The notes below the pieces were generated by a model. That model saw only the letters and a program-made list of their open reading frames with translations. It was not told the origin of the DNA and did no database searches. A program made the position numbers and the translations under genes. From JBIIJL01 sp044233795 (GTDB taxonomy: Bacteria; Pseudomonadota; Gammaproteobacteria; Legionellales; Legionellaceae): 35,745 bases of DNA. The stretch covers positions 1 through 35,745 of the forward strand of contig JBIIJL010000012.1 in the NCBI GenBank assembly GCA_044233795.1. The letters run 5' to 3'. Of this stretch, positions 1 through 8,942 are shown in pieces. How positions within the stretch are numbered: position 1 is the first letter of the stretch; each line of letters begins with the position of its first letter.

Positions 1-970
1 GGCTTATTTTAGTGTCATTGATTTGAATAATGATGTCTCCTGCCTTTAAGCCCGCAGCCTCTGCCGGAGAACCTTCATTGACCTGAGCGATGAGGGCACC
101 TTGAAAACTATCAGCATAACCCATGGCCTGCGCTAATTCAGGTGTTAGTGGCTGTACGAAAATGCCCATCAAACCACGGTGTACTGAGCCATATTTGATA
201 ATCTGTTGAGCTACATCTTTCGCCATGTTAATAGGAATGGCAAATCCTATACCGACGTTACCACCATAAAGAGAGATAATCGCCGTATTAATTCCAATGA
301 GCTCACCTTTAGCATTTACCAAAGCACCACCCGAATTACCTGGGTTAATTGCTGCATCTGTTTGAATAAAGTTCTCAATGCCCTCAATATTAAGATCACT
401 TCGCTTCATTGCACTGACAATTCCAAAAGTTGCTGATTGACTATTGCCAAAACTATTTAGACCAAACGGATTGCCAATCGCAATCACAAAATCACCAACT
501 TCTATTTTGTCAGAATCTCCAATGGCTAAACTTTTTAAATTTTTAGCGTCAATTTTAAGGACTGCAACATCAGTTTCACTATCACCACCAATAATGCTCG
601 CTTTTAAGCGTCTTCCATCGTTTAGTGTGACTGTAATGAGTGAAGCATTGCGAATAACATGATCATTGGTGATAATTATGCCATTTTTAGGATCAATGAT
701 GACACCCGAACCAATGCTCTGAAATTTTTTCGGTTGTTGTGGTTGTAAAGGTGAAGGTTGTGGCTCACCGCGCCCTTGGTTCTCATCTTCTTCCATAGCT
801 GGAAAGCTACCTGGAATGGTGCCTTGAACAGCGACATTTACAATCGCTGGCATGATGTTTTTAAGAACAGGGGCCAGTGTTGGTAATTGCTCAACTTTAT
901 CTGTAGCAAATAATACAAAAGATGCTAATACACAAACTACGAAAACAACGTTGCGAAATGAAATTATCAT
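1..970 (-). CDS. Do-family periplasmic serine endoprotease (DegP/DegQ type), 3' end outside window
   Basis: The reading frame opens with ATG at 970 and stays open to base 1, so about 323 residues are present and the C-terminus is missing. Residues 1-22 form a signal peptide or membrane anchor. A trypsin-like domain follows with the full triad: His about 104 in TNDHV, Asp about 134 in ETDVAVLKI, Ser about 213 in NPGNSGGAL. The last visible part is the start of a PDZ domain (GSPAEAAGLKAGDIIIQIND). Members of this family degrade or chaperone misfolded envelope proteins. The loop before the protease core is Gln/Pro-rich (about residues 70-80). The segment normally reading GLxQTxTSGIVSA is GLNSFGNSQSATFGIVSA here, slightly longer than usual. 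It lies 21 bp after pgeF on the same strand, so co-transcription is likely. DegP, DegQ and DegS cannot be separated without the second PDZ region. Confidence 0.93.
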   Translation of the reverse strand, partial: MIISFRNVVFVVCVLASFVLFATDKVEQLPTLAPVLKNIMPAIVNVAVQGTIPGSFPAMEEDENQGRGEPQPSPLQPQQPKKFQSIGSGVIIDPKNGIIITNDHVIRNASLITVTLNDGRRLKASIIGGDSETDVAVLKIDAKNLKSLAIGDSDKIEVGDFVIAIGNPFGLNSFGNSQSATFGIVSAMKRSDLNIEGIENFIQTDAAINPGNSGGALVNAKGELIGINTAIISLYGGNVGIGFAIPINMAKDVAQQIIKYGSVHRGLMGIFVQPLTPELAQAMGYADSFQGALIAQVNEGSPAEAAGLKAGDIIIQINDTKIS

Positions 971-991
971 GTTTTATATCCTGTTATCGAT

Positions 992-1726
992 TTAATTAAT
1001 CTTATCATTAAACCATATGAGTGTAGCCATTCTACCGGTTTGTGGCGATTGCCGGTAGGAATAGAAATCTTTATTTAGTTCATAAGAGCATGCATTTGAA
1101 TGATAAATGCTGTTGACCCCAGAATATAATAAAATATATTCGGCAAGTTTTGGTAAATTAGCATAGTCTTTATCTTCTTCACGACGAAATGCATTCAAAG
1201 CAAAAGGGTAGCTTTTAAAATATGCTTCTCTAAGTTCGCTCCCAACCTGGTAGCAGTTTTGGCAAATAGCAGGCCCAATCCATGCAAATAAATGCTCTTT
1301 AGGGCTCTGCATCTTAGCAAGCGTATTTTCAATGATGCCATTGACCATTCCACGCCAGCCTGCATGAATTGCCGCTACTTCGGTACCATTCTGATTACAC
1401 AGCAAAATAGGCAGACAATCTGCGGTTAAAATAGCTAGAGGGAGCCCAACTTGTTGGGTTACAGAAGCATCAGCTATGCGATTATTCTCATTTTCGATGA
1501 CAACGCAGGTCGTGCTGTGGGTCTGCTCTAGCCATATCGGATCTTGCAAAAGCTTAAATGAATTGACCAACGCTTGTCTGTTAGCCAATACATGCTCTGT
1601 ATTATCTCCTACATGAAGCGCTAAGTTATTTTCATGGTAGGGTGCAAGACTCTTACCATGTCGTCTTGTTGTCGTGAATGCGAAGACATTCGCTGGCGCG
1701 GGCCAGTTCGCCTTATATATGTTCAA
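992..1726 (-). CDS. pgeF: Peptidoglycan editing factor PgeF (YfiH/laccase-domain)
   Basis: A 244-residue protein, normal length for the YfiH/DUF152 family. Signature segments are visible: ADCLPILL near the middle, HAGWRGMVNGIIE shortly after, and WIGPAICQNCYQVG. These carry the His/Cys/His metal site of the family. Members were first called multicopper oxidases; work on E. coli YfiH describes a role in removing wrongly incorporated amino acids from peptidoglycan precursors. The start ATG (1726) overlaps the end of rluD by 14 bp, the widespread rluD-pgeF arrangement, so translation is probably coupled. Identification is firm; the exact biochemical role here is by family only. Confidence 0.93.
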   Translation of the reverse strand: MNIYKANWPAPANVFAFTTTRRHGKSLAPYHENNLALHVGDNTEHVLANRQALVNSFKLLQDPIWLEQTHSTTCVVIENENNRIADASVTQQVGLPLAILTADCLPILLCNQNGTEVAAIHAGWRGMVNGIIENTLAKMQSPKEHLFAWIGPAICQNCYQVGSELREAYFKSYPFALNAFRREEDKDYANLPKLAEYILLYSGVNSIYHSNACSYELNKDFYSYRQSPQTGRMATLIWFNDKIN

Positions 1727-2684
1727 TGCTGGCGTCCAATATTGTTAAAAGGTATTGAAAATCTTCCGGTAATTGAGCATTGAATGTCAATAATTTTAAT
1801 GTTTCCGGGTGAGTAAGTGCTAGTGATGAAGCGTGAAGCGCTTGCCTTTTAAAAGATAGCAAGAGTTGACGAACGTCATCAGGAATTTCGCCTCTTAATT
1901 TCATAGGATTGCCATAGAGTTTATCGCCAATAATGGGGTGATGAATATGGGCTAAATGAACACGAATTTGATGTGTACGACCTGTCATCAAACTGACGTT
2001 CAAAAGCGTTACGTACTGATATTGATGGGCAATAGAGAAACTTGTAATCGCTTCTCGGCCTTGTTTTAAAACCGACATTTTTAATCGATTGCGTGGGTGG
2101 CGGCCAAAGTTTGTTTCAATGCTCGCTCCTGAGATTAAATGACCAACGACAAGTGCTTGGTAATGTCGTTTTATCTCACGATTTTGCATTTGACGAACAA
2201 GGTTTGTATAAGCATTCAGTGTTTTTGCTACCAAAAGTAAGCCAGTCGTATCTTTGTCTAAGCGATGGACAATCCCTGCTCTTGGTAAAAATTGTAAGGA
2301 GGGATCATGATATAGTAGAGCATTCACTAGGGTATGTTTTCTATTTCCAGCGCCTGGATGAACGACCAATCCTGCCGGTTTGTTAATGACTAACACATGC
2401 TCATCTTCAAAAACAATGGTTAGGGGAATTTTTTCCGCCTGGAGCTCATCTTCTCGAGGATCTTGTTTGACTTTCAATACAACCTTTTCGCCACCACGAA
2501 CCGCCTCTTTTGGTTTGAAACTTTTATTATTGATGATGATGTCGCCTTGTTTAAGCCAGGTGGTTAATTGTTGTCTTGAGAACTCAGGAAAGAGTTTGGC
2601 AAGAACTACATCAATGCGTAGGCCATGATGTTCTTGCCCGATGGTAGCCTCTTTTATAATCATATTATGCAACAACGGTGGCAT
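1713..2684 (-). CDS. rluD: 23S rRNA pseudouridine synthase RluD
   Basis: A 323-residue protein with an N-terminal S4 RNA-binding domain (about residues 20-80, with SRQQLTTWLKQGDIIIN) and a pseudouridine synthase domain holding the catalytic motif HRLDKDTTGLLLVAK (Asp of HRLD) and GRTHQIRVHL. RluD makes pseudouridines 1911, 1915 and 1917 in helix 69 of 23S rRNA. The S4 domain, length and pgeF neighbour favour RluD over RluA. Two starts are possible: ATG at 2684, which overlaps miaB by 20 bp and has a GAAGAA stretch upstream, or ATG at 2663, just after the miaB stop. Confidence 0.94.
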   Translation of the reverse strand: MPPLLHNMIIKEATIGQEHHGLRIDVVLAKLFPEFSRQQLTTWLKQGDIIINNKSFKPKEAVRGGEKVVLKVKQDPREDELQAEKIPLTIVFEDEHVLVINKPAGLVVHPGAGNRKHTLVNALLYHDPSLQFLPRAGIVHRLDKDTTGLLLVAKTLNAYTNLVRQMQNREIKRHYQALVVGHLISGASIETNFGRHPRNRLKMSVLKQGREAITSFSIAHQYQYVTLLNVSLMTGRTHQIRVHLAHIHHPIIGDKLYGNPMKLRGEIPDDVRQLLLSFKRQALHASSLALTHPETLKLLTFNAQLPEDFQYLLTILDASIEHI

Positions 2685-4023
2685 CTATAATTTGTTCTTC
2701 GACCATGCGGCCTCGCAGCGAATTGGGCTCAGCTTCAGTAATGATAACGTTAACAAATTGACCTATGCGAGCCTTTTCTCCATCAAAATTAACCACGCGA
2801 TTACATTCTGTTCTTGAGGCAAGTTGTTGGGTACTTTTTTTGGAAAGGCCGGTGATAAGAACACGTTGAACACTTCCTATCATGGACTGACTAATGCGAG
2901 AGGCTTGGAGAGTTAGTCTATCCTGTAGTATTTTAAGACGCTGTTTTTTCACTTCCATGGGTGTGTCATCTGGAAGGTTTGCTGCAGGGGTGCCGGGTCT
3001 TGGGCTAAAGATAAAGCTAAAAGAAGTATCAAAAGCCATCTCATGAACCAGGTTCATGGTATCTTCAAAGTCCTGCTCTGTTTCACCGGGAAATCCAACG
3101 ATGATATCGGTTGATAGCCGTATGTCGGGACGTACTTGACGAAGTTTACGAATCTTTGACTTGTATTCAAGGGCAGTATAGCCACGTTTCATCATTGCAA
3201 GGATCCGGTCTGAACCACTTTGTACTGGAAGATGGAGGTGATTAGCAAGCTCAGGAACTTCTTGATAGGCATTGATCAAGTTATCCTTAAACGCTAATGG
3301 GTGGGAGGTGGTGAATCGGATCCGGCCTATCCCCTCGATGGCTGCAAGATAGTGAATTAATAACGCTAAATCTGCAATTTCCCCTGTATGCATTGGGCCA
3401 CGATAGTCATTCACATTTTGTCCAAGTAAATTAATTTCTCGGACACCTTGACTGGCTAACTCAAAACACTCAGCAAGAACATCATCAAAAGGTCGGCTAA
3501 TTTCCTCACCTCGTGTATACGGAACTACACAATAGCTACAATATTTGCTACAGCCTTCCATAATTGATACAAAAGCTACAGGACCTTCTGCACGGGGTGC
3601 AGGTAAGTGATCAAATTTTTCAATTTCGGGGAAGGTGATGTCAACCACTGGCTTTTTTGAAGATAGGCGTTCATTGAGCAAGGCCGGTAATCGATGAAGT
3701 GTCTGTGGGCCAAAGACCATATCAACAAAGGGCGCACGCTTAATAATATCTCCACCTTCTTGGCTTGCTACACACCCCCCAACACCAATAATAACGTTAG
3801 GATTTGATTTTTTAAACTCACGCCATTGGCCGAGTTGAGAAAATACCTTTTCTTGGGCTTTTTCACGAATAGAACAGGTATTAAGTAGGATGACATCGGC
3901 TTCTTCAACCTTATCGGTTTGCGTCAGGCCGTGAGAGTGTAGTAAGACGTCTGCCATTTTAGATGAGTCATATTCATTCATTTGGCAGCCATTGGTTTTG
4001 ATAAAGAGTTTTTTTGTCATCAT
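2665..4023 (-). CDS. miaB: tRNA-2-methylthio-N6-dimethylallyladenosine synthase
   Basis: A methylthiotransferase of about 452 residues. The N-terminal UPF0004 domain carries three conserved Cys (KTNGCQMN, LLNTCSIREKAQ, GVGGCVASQEG) for one Fe-S cluster. The radical SAM motif CSKYCSYCVVPYTRGEE holds the second cluster. A C-terminal TRAM domain follows (about the last 65 residues). The enzyme adds the 2-methylthio group to i6A37 of tRNAs reading UNN codons. The ORF can be extended to a TTG at 4035, but tandem ATGs at 4023 and 4020 follow a GGAA and match the family N-terminus (MTKKLFIKTNGCQMN). It sits 13 bp after the MFS transporter and runs directly into rluD. Confidence 0.96.
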   Translation of the reverse strand: MMTKKLFIKTNGCQMNEYDSSKMADVLLHSHGLTQTDKVEEADVILLNTCSIREKAQEKVFSQLGQWREFKKSNPNVIIGVGGCVASQEGGDIIKRAPFVDMVFGPQTLHRLPALLNERLSSKKPVVDITFPEIEKFDHLPAPRAEGPVAFVSIMEGCSKYCSYCVVPYTRGEEISRPFDDVLAECFELASQGVREINLLGQNVNDYRGPMHTGEIADLALLIHYLAAIEGIGRIRFTTSHPLAFKDNLINAYQEVPELANHLHLPVQSGSDRILAMMKRGYTALEYKSKIRKLRQVRPDIRLSTDIIVGFPGETEQDFEDTMNLVHEMAFDTSFSFIFSPRPGTPAANLPDDTPMEVKKQRLKILQDRLTLQASRISQSMIGSVQRVLITGLSKKSTQQLASRTECNRVVNFDGEKARIGQFVNVIITEAEPNSLRGRMVEEQIIDATVVA

Positions 4024-4036
4024 TATTCCGTGCAAA

Positions 4037-5329
4037 TTAAGCTAAAATACTTTTGCAATTGGTTTCGCGAAGTTTTGGCAAAATCAAAAGCGCAATGAAC
4101 ATACCGATTGGTAAAATACTAAGGCCAATTTGGTATGCTTCCAACGGATAAACGCGCACGTTGTCATTCATTTGGCCTGTCCATAGTTGATCTAGGATAC
4201 AACCAATGACTGGTTGTCCAACAGCAATACCAATCATGTTCATCATGTTCATGAAACTCAAGCCTGTAGCAACATAATGCTTGCTACATAATTCCTTGGC
4301 AACAGCAAAAGCCGGAAGGAAACCTGCTGAAAAGATACCAAAAAGCAATAGGGCCGCTTCAATGATCCAGGCTGTGTCAGTAGGCAAATAGATAAAAATA
4401 GAGCAACTAATCAATGCGCCAATACAACCAATATACATAGGTGGTTTTCGCTTACCTATGCGGTTTGAATAAATGCCCCACAATGGACTTGCAATAGCCC
4501 AACCTACAAAAACCAATGAGATATAATTTGCAGCGGCTGCTTTGGCTAAATGCATTTTAAACATTAAGAAGGGTACACCCCAAAGCCCACAAAAAATGGG
4601 TGTTGCCATGTACATTAAACCTCCATAAAATGCTACCAACCAAAGTTGCTTGTTGCGAAGCAAGGCTATCAGGCTTTGAAGCATGGGCTCCTCATCCTTA
4701 GAAGAATGGGTGTTTGAGATAGTATGATGTTTCGGTACATCTTTGGCGATAGCAAAAATGAGGACAGCGAGAAACAATCCAATGCTACCCATGATGACCA
4801 TACTATGACGCCAACCTGTATTATCTATAAGAAGGGCTAGTGGGGCTTCACCGCCGATAGCGCCTAACATCCCAATGGTAACCATCATTCCTGTTAATAA
4901 TGCAAAACGCTCAGCTGGAAACCAATTTGCGGCAAGCTTCATGGCACCAACAGCTGCGAAAGCTGAGCCGAAGCCAATCATTAAACGTGCAACGCAGGCC
5001 ATAAAGAAATTGTCAGTTAAGCCGAAAGCAATTGTGCTTATAGCGCAAATCGTTGTGGCAATGGTTAGGAGGCGTTGTGGACCAAAATAATCCATTAACA
5101 CGCCTCCAGGAAGTTGCATTGCAGCGTATGAGTAGAAGTAAACGCCTGATAAAACCCCTAATGTTTGACTGGTTACGGAAAAATCATGCATTAACTCATT
5201 GCTCATTACACTGGGTGATACTTGCAATAAACACTCATAAAAATAAAAAAGACAACCTAATCCCCACACAACCCAGGGCATGAGAGTGTGGGTAGGTGTG
5301 GTAGTGGCACGGGGGTTACTGTAACTCAT
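4037..5329 (-). CDS. MFS transporter (Pht-like major facilitator)
   Basis: About 430 residues with 12 predicted membrane segments and a hydrophilic central loop (KDVPKHHTISNTHSSKDEE) between the two six-helix halves. The loop-2/3 signature GGVLMDYFGPQRLL and the FYFYECLLQVSPSVM segment resemble the Legionella Pht transporters (amino acid/nucleoside uptake) and related anion symporters; substrate cannot be read from sequence. I prefer the ATG at 5329 to the upstream ATG at 5425: it is preceded by CAGGAG (about 12 nt), and the extra 32 residues before it look unlike an MFS N-terminus. It is followed after 13 bp by miaB. Confidence 0.85.
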   Translation of the reverse strand: MSYSNPRATTTPTHTLMPWVVWGLGCLFYFYECLLQVSPSVMSNELMHDFSVTSQTLGVLSGVYFYSYAAMQLPGGVLMDYFGPQRLLTIATTICAISTIAFGLTDNFFMACVARLMIGFGSAFAAVGAMKLAANWFPAERFALLTGMMVTIGMLGAIGGEAPLALLIDNTGWRHSMVIMGSIGLFLAVLIFAIAKDVPKHHTISNTHSSKDEEPMLQSLIALLRNKQLWLVAFYGGLMYMATPIFCGLWGVPFLMFKMHLAKAAAANYISLVFVGWAIASPLWGIYSNRIGKRKPPMYIGCIGALISCSIFIYLPTDTAWIIEAALLLFGIFSAGFLPAFAVAKELCSKHYVATGLSFMNMMNMIGIAVGQPVIGCILDQLWTGQMNDNVRVYPLEAYQIGLSILPIGMFIALLILPKLRETNCKSILA

Positions 5330-5425
5330 TGTTTTTAAACACTCCTGTAGGTTGATATTTGCCAACAAGGTCGATTCGACACTATGATTGATAAAGCTCA
5401 GGCGCAAAACTGCAAAGGGTACCAT

Positions 5426-5784
5426 CTTGGTTAATATTTGTCTATTCTGGACTCATGAAATTCTCTGTACATGAGAGAAAAAACTGTCATGTCCGCGCAT
5501 GCGGGCAACCATCTATCACAATAATCCAATGTTTAAGTCAAGCCACTGACGATTATTTTGCTCAAACAGGTTTATTTTCTATTGCCTATTCTACTTCTTG
5601 TTCATAGCAGTTCCTTTTGTTTTTAGGGTCTGTTGAACTTTCGTTTTGAAAATGTTCTAAAGTGCTCACGGTTCAGAGTTCTCCTGGATGATGCGGACAA
5701 GTCTCGTCACGTATACGTTGTAGAGAAATGACCAACACATCTTATTAAATATCAATATATCGTGCAGTCAGTGATCTAGGAAGC
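5426..5784. other. Gene-free stretch with possible IS relic
   Basis: No convincing gene is present. At about 5626-5640 the sequence TTAGGGTCTGTTGAAC is close to the tips of the two IS copies elsewhere in the window (TTAGGGGCTGTTGAC). Next to it, the minus strand reads an open segment ending NVYVTRLVRIIQENSEP-stop (about 5675-5755), which could be the tail of a lost transposase. The rest, upstream of the MFS gene, presumably holds its promoter, but no clear -35/-10 pair stands out. Confidence 0.3.
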
Positions 5785-7581
5785 TCATTTAGGAGAAAAC
5801 TTTCTCATCAAACGTGAGAAATCAGATCTTGCTTGTAAACGATATTGATAGACTGCATAAAATGAAATGACATTTTTCAAATAATTTCGCGTTTCAAGCC
5901 ACGGCAATGTTTCTATCCAAATATCAATGTCATCTGTTGGGTAATTTCTTAGCCAATTGGCGGCTTGTCTAGGGCCTGCATTATATGCTGCGATCATAAG
6001 GATGGGGTGGCTTGCGAATTGTTTTGCTAATTGCTTTAGATAAGCTGTCCCTAAGTGGATATTTTTTTCTGATGAAAAAAGTTGTTGCATATTGCTAAAT
6101 GGAATTTTATGTTGTTTTGCAACGAGAGTCGCTGTGGTTGGCATGACTTGCATCAACCCACGAGCCCCGGCAGATGATGTCACATCGTCCCTAAAACTAC
6201 TCTCTTGCCTGATGATGGCATAGATTAACTCTGGTGCAACTTGGTAGTTTTTAGCGTAGGTGTTGATCTCTTGATGATAGGATAAAGGAAAACGCAGAGA
6301 TAATTGGTTGTTGAGATCATCAGTGCTTGAAAGAGCTATAGCTTTACTATGCCACTGCAGATTATGCTCAACCCAATAAGCGAACGCGCTCTTATCTTCC
6401 TTTGGGAGCTCACTAGCAAAATCACTAATGATTCTTGACGCTTGAGCATATTGCTTGGAGAAATATAACGCTCTGATTTGCTCAATCACTGTTTGATAAG
6501 GGATCAATACACGTTGATTTGTAATGGTTCGCTCGTTATCAAAACTTAAGTGTTGCTTTAATCGATGGCTTGCTAAAAAACCATAATAATTGCGGGTTTT
6601 GGCAAGTGCTTGGTAAAGACCAAGCGCAGTATCTTTTTGTCCTTGAGCTTCCAGTGCTCGGGCCATCCAATATTGCCAACATGGGCTATCTTTTTCTTTT
6701 AATATGCTTATCAATGATCTGACCCGATGCCATTGCTTGTATTTTAGAGCAAAACGAATTTGCCAATCTAATAAGGTCTCATTGTAAAAATCAGGCCTGA
6801 TTTGAGCAAACCAATATTGGGTATCTGGGTGGTTACGCATGGCTTTAAAGAGTGCGATATGAGCTAAGAAGGCTTGTTGTTGCTTTAATTTGAGCAAAGA
6901 CTTGGTTTGAGGACGTTGCCAAATCTGCAATGCTAGATCCATATTAGCAACCACCATGCGTTTTAATCCATATAAAAAAAATTCGCGATGAAGAGGGGTG
7001 TTACTTAAGGAGTTTATCCGCTTTGGGTTTTGGTGGATTAACATCAGTTTAAGAATTTCATCGAGGCGTGCTGGTTTGTACTGCTTCAGTAAATAGGTTG
7101 CCAGAGGTAAGTTTGGTTTATCGAGCGCTAAAACAAGTCGCTCGGTAATGTCATTATCATCAAACTCATGCTGGGCAAACATCATTGAAAACAATAAATC
7201 ACAAGGCTTAGGAAGGATGGTGTCAGTTCGCCAAATTGTTTTGGCTGATAGTACCGCTAATGGTTTGGGTCCAAGATCGTAACGTGCCATTAGTGCATAA
7301 CACTGAAGTCCTGGGTCATTTGAATATTGATAATACTTTATATAATGAACCCAGTCTTTTTTACGTGCTAACTCATACAGCCATTTTTCTCGTAATTTCT
7401 GTGAAAGAGGGCTTGTTTGGGATATAAAATCTAAAAATTGCTGTTGAGGTGCGATAGGTAAATGCTGGTACCATTCATTAAATTGGTTGTATTTTGCTAA
7501 GTACTCTTGAGCGGAGCCTGCGTGTGTGACATTCATGAAGAGGGAGAGCAAGAAACAGACATTAGATATCTTTTTAAACAT
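5785..7581 (-). CDS. slt: Soluble lytic murein transglycosylase (Slt70 type)
   Basis: About 598 residues. A signal peptide (MFKKISNVCFLLSLFMNVTHA) is followed by a long alpha-helical superhelical U/L region rich in TPR-like hairpins and a C-terminal SLT catalytic domain. The catalytic Glu is about residue 460 in AIIRQESSFRDD; the family motifs GARGLMQVMP and AAYNAGP follow. The enzyme cleaves MurNAc-GlcNAc bonds with 1,6-anhydro formation in the periplasm. The frame extends upstream to 7713, but ATG at 7581 is the better start: it gives a clean signal peptide and overlaps the rpe stop by 8 bp, typical of coupled genes. Confidence 0.94.
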   Translation of the reverse strand: MFKKISNVCFLLSLFMNVTHAGSAQEYLAKYNQFNEWYQHLPIAPQQQFLDFISQTSPLSQKLREKWLYELARKKDWVHYIKYYQYSNDPGLQCYALMARYDLGPKPLAVLSAKTIWRTDTILPKPCDLLFSMMFAQHEFDDNDITERLVLALDKPNLPLATYLLKQYKPARLDEILKLMLIHQNPKRINSLSNTPLHREFFLYGLKRMVVANMDLALQIWQRPQTKSLLKLKQQQAFLAHIALFKAMRNHPDTQYWFAQIRPDFYNETLLDWQIRFALKYKQWHRVRSLISILKEKDSPCWQYWMARALEAQGQKDTALGLYQALAKTRNYYGFLASHRLKQHLSFDNERTITNQRVLIPYQTVIEQIRALYFSKQYAQASRIISDFASELPKEDKSAFAYWVEHNLQWHSKAIALSSTDDLNNQLSLRFPLSYHQEINTYAKNYQVAPELIYAIIRQESSFRDDVTSSAGARGLMQVMPTTATLVAKQHKIPFSNMQQLFSSEKNIHLGTAYLKQLAKQFASHPILMIAAYNAGPRQAANWLRNYPTDDIDIWIETLPWLETRNYLKNVISFYAVYQYRLQARSDFSRLMRKFSPK

Positions 7582-8227
7582 GCTCAAGTTGGTCTCGAAG
7601 ATTTGTGATGGTTTGGCCATAGTCATCACTTTTAAAGATTGTAGTCCCTGCAACAAATTGTGTAGCACCAGCTTTGGCGAGTAAATTGATATTATCAATG
7701 GTGACGCCGCCATCTATACAAAGTGGTAGATATGGATATTTGAAGTGAATCCACTTGATCTTATCAATGACGGCAGGAATAAGTTTTTGTCCACCAAAGC
7801 CTGGATTTACGGTCATAATAAGCACGAAATCTAGTCGTGAAAGGCACCATTCGATGCATTCAGGAGAGGTGCTTGGATTTAAAACAACACCCGCTTCGCA
7901 CCCTAGTTCACGGATAAGATGTAAGCTTCGGTCAAGATGAATGGTTGCATCAGGGTGAATGCTTAAGCGAGAAGCGCCAGCTGAAGCAAATTGATGGATG
8001 AGATCATCGGTGGGGATGGTCATAAGATGGACATCAATAGGCAAGTCAGGGAAGCGTTGGTGCAGTGCCTCGCACAAAAGTGGTCCGAAGGTTAATGTTG
8101 GGACATAGTGGTTGTCCATGACATCAAAATGAACCAGGTCTGCTCCAGCTGTTTTGACCGCAAGAACCTCATCACCAAGTGAAGTTAAATCGGCTGAAAG
8201 TAGCGAGGGAAGAATCTGGTACTTCAT
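7574..8227 (-). CDS. rpe: Ribulose-phosphate 3-epimerase
   Basis: A 217-residue TIM-barrel protein of normal family length. Seen: ILPSLLSADL at the N-terminus, DLVHFDVMDNHYVP (metal-binding His and catalytic Asp), DVHLM, MTVNPGFGGQ (phosphate and flexible loop) and CIDGGV (second catalytic Asp). It interconverts ribulose-5-phosphate and xylulose-5-phosphate in the pentose phosphate pathway, in the cytoplasm. It lies 16 bp after an outer-membrane barrel gene and overlaps slt, an unusual mix of functions in one apparent transcript. Confidence 0.97.
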   Translation of the reverse strand: MKYQILPSLLSADLTSLGDEVLAVKTAGADLVHFDVMDNHYVPTLTFGPLLCEALHQRFPDLPIDVHLMTIPTDDLIHQFASAGASRLSIHPDATIHLDRSLHLIRELGCEAGVVLNPSTSPECIEWCLSRLDFVLIMTVNPGFGGQKLIPAVIDKIKWIHFKYPYLPLCIDGGVTIDNINLLAKAGATQFVAGTTIFKSDDYGQTITNLRDQLEHV

Positions 8228-8243
8228 AATTTATTCCATTGGG

Positions 8244-8933
8244 TTATAGACAATCGAAAGATCCATTAACGGACAAATTAACGGTTGCAAATTGTGTACG
8301 AGTATTGCTAAACGCTTGGACGTTTTTTGAGGTGAAATATCGAGCATCAAGCGAGAAACTTGCGAAGTCATCAACATAATAGCTCACGCCTGCTATCCCT
8401 TGAACAGCAGGGGAGTTGACGGATTTAGAGAGTATTGAGCCTGGAACGACGATATTATTGTTGTAAAATTTAATATTGTTTTTAAGGTAAGCATATCCAA
8501 TGCCTGCGCCAACGTAGGGCACAAACTTACAATCCTCCCCTGTCGAAATGAAATCATAGTAACCATTAAGCATAATTGCTGCGGTGTTGGTTTGGCCTTT
8601 CATGCGATAACCGGAGCTGCTGCTAGAGTTTAATATTTTAGTGGGGCCTGATTGGAGTGATTTGTATGGGTTGCTGTTGAAAAACAGTTCACCTTCTATT
8701 CGATATTGATTTATCCGATATCCGATTTGTCCACCAATATTTCCAAAAACAGAGTACTTTAGATTACCTTGAGCTGGATTTAAAGTAATGGGGTCTGTGT
8801 AGTTGAAAAGGACGGTCGGCGCCAAGCTTCCCCCGACGATCAACCCTGCGTATAAACCCGGTACCGGGTTTATTGCGAAGGCCAAAGGTGTGACGAACAA
8901 TGTTGTTATTGCAGTAGAAAATATTCGTTTCAT
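8244..8933 (-). CDS. Outer-membrane beta-barrel protein, second of a tandem pair
   Basis: A 229-residue protein with a signal peptide (about residues 1-20, ending PLAFA). The rest alternates polar and hydrophobic residues, rich in Gly and aromatics (GLYAGLIVGG, GGQIGYRI, VPYVGAGIGYAYLKN), as in 8-stranded outer-membrane barrels of the OmpA/Opa-like 'OMP_b-brl' type. The YVGAGIGYAY strand and the GIAGVSYYVDDFASFSLDARY strand pair are also found in the neighbouring protein. AAGGAA lies 6-7 nt before the ATG. Only 9 bp separate it from the upstream paralogue. Function unknown beyond a surface barrel; porin, adhesin or structural role are all possible. Confidence 0.8.
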   Translation of the reverse strand: MKRIFSTAITTLFVTPLAFAINPVPGLYAGLIVGGSLAPTVLFNYTDPITLNPAQGNLKYSVFGNIGGQIGYRINQYRIEGELFFNSNPYKSLQSGPTKILNSSSSSGYRMKGQTNTAAIMLNGYYDFISTGEDCKFVPYVGAGIGYAYLKNNIKFYNNNIVVPGSILSKSVNSPAVQGIAGVSYYVDDFASFSLDARYFTSKNVQAFSNTRTQFATVNLSVNGSFDCL

Positions 8934-8942
8934 AGGATTTCC

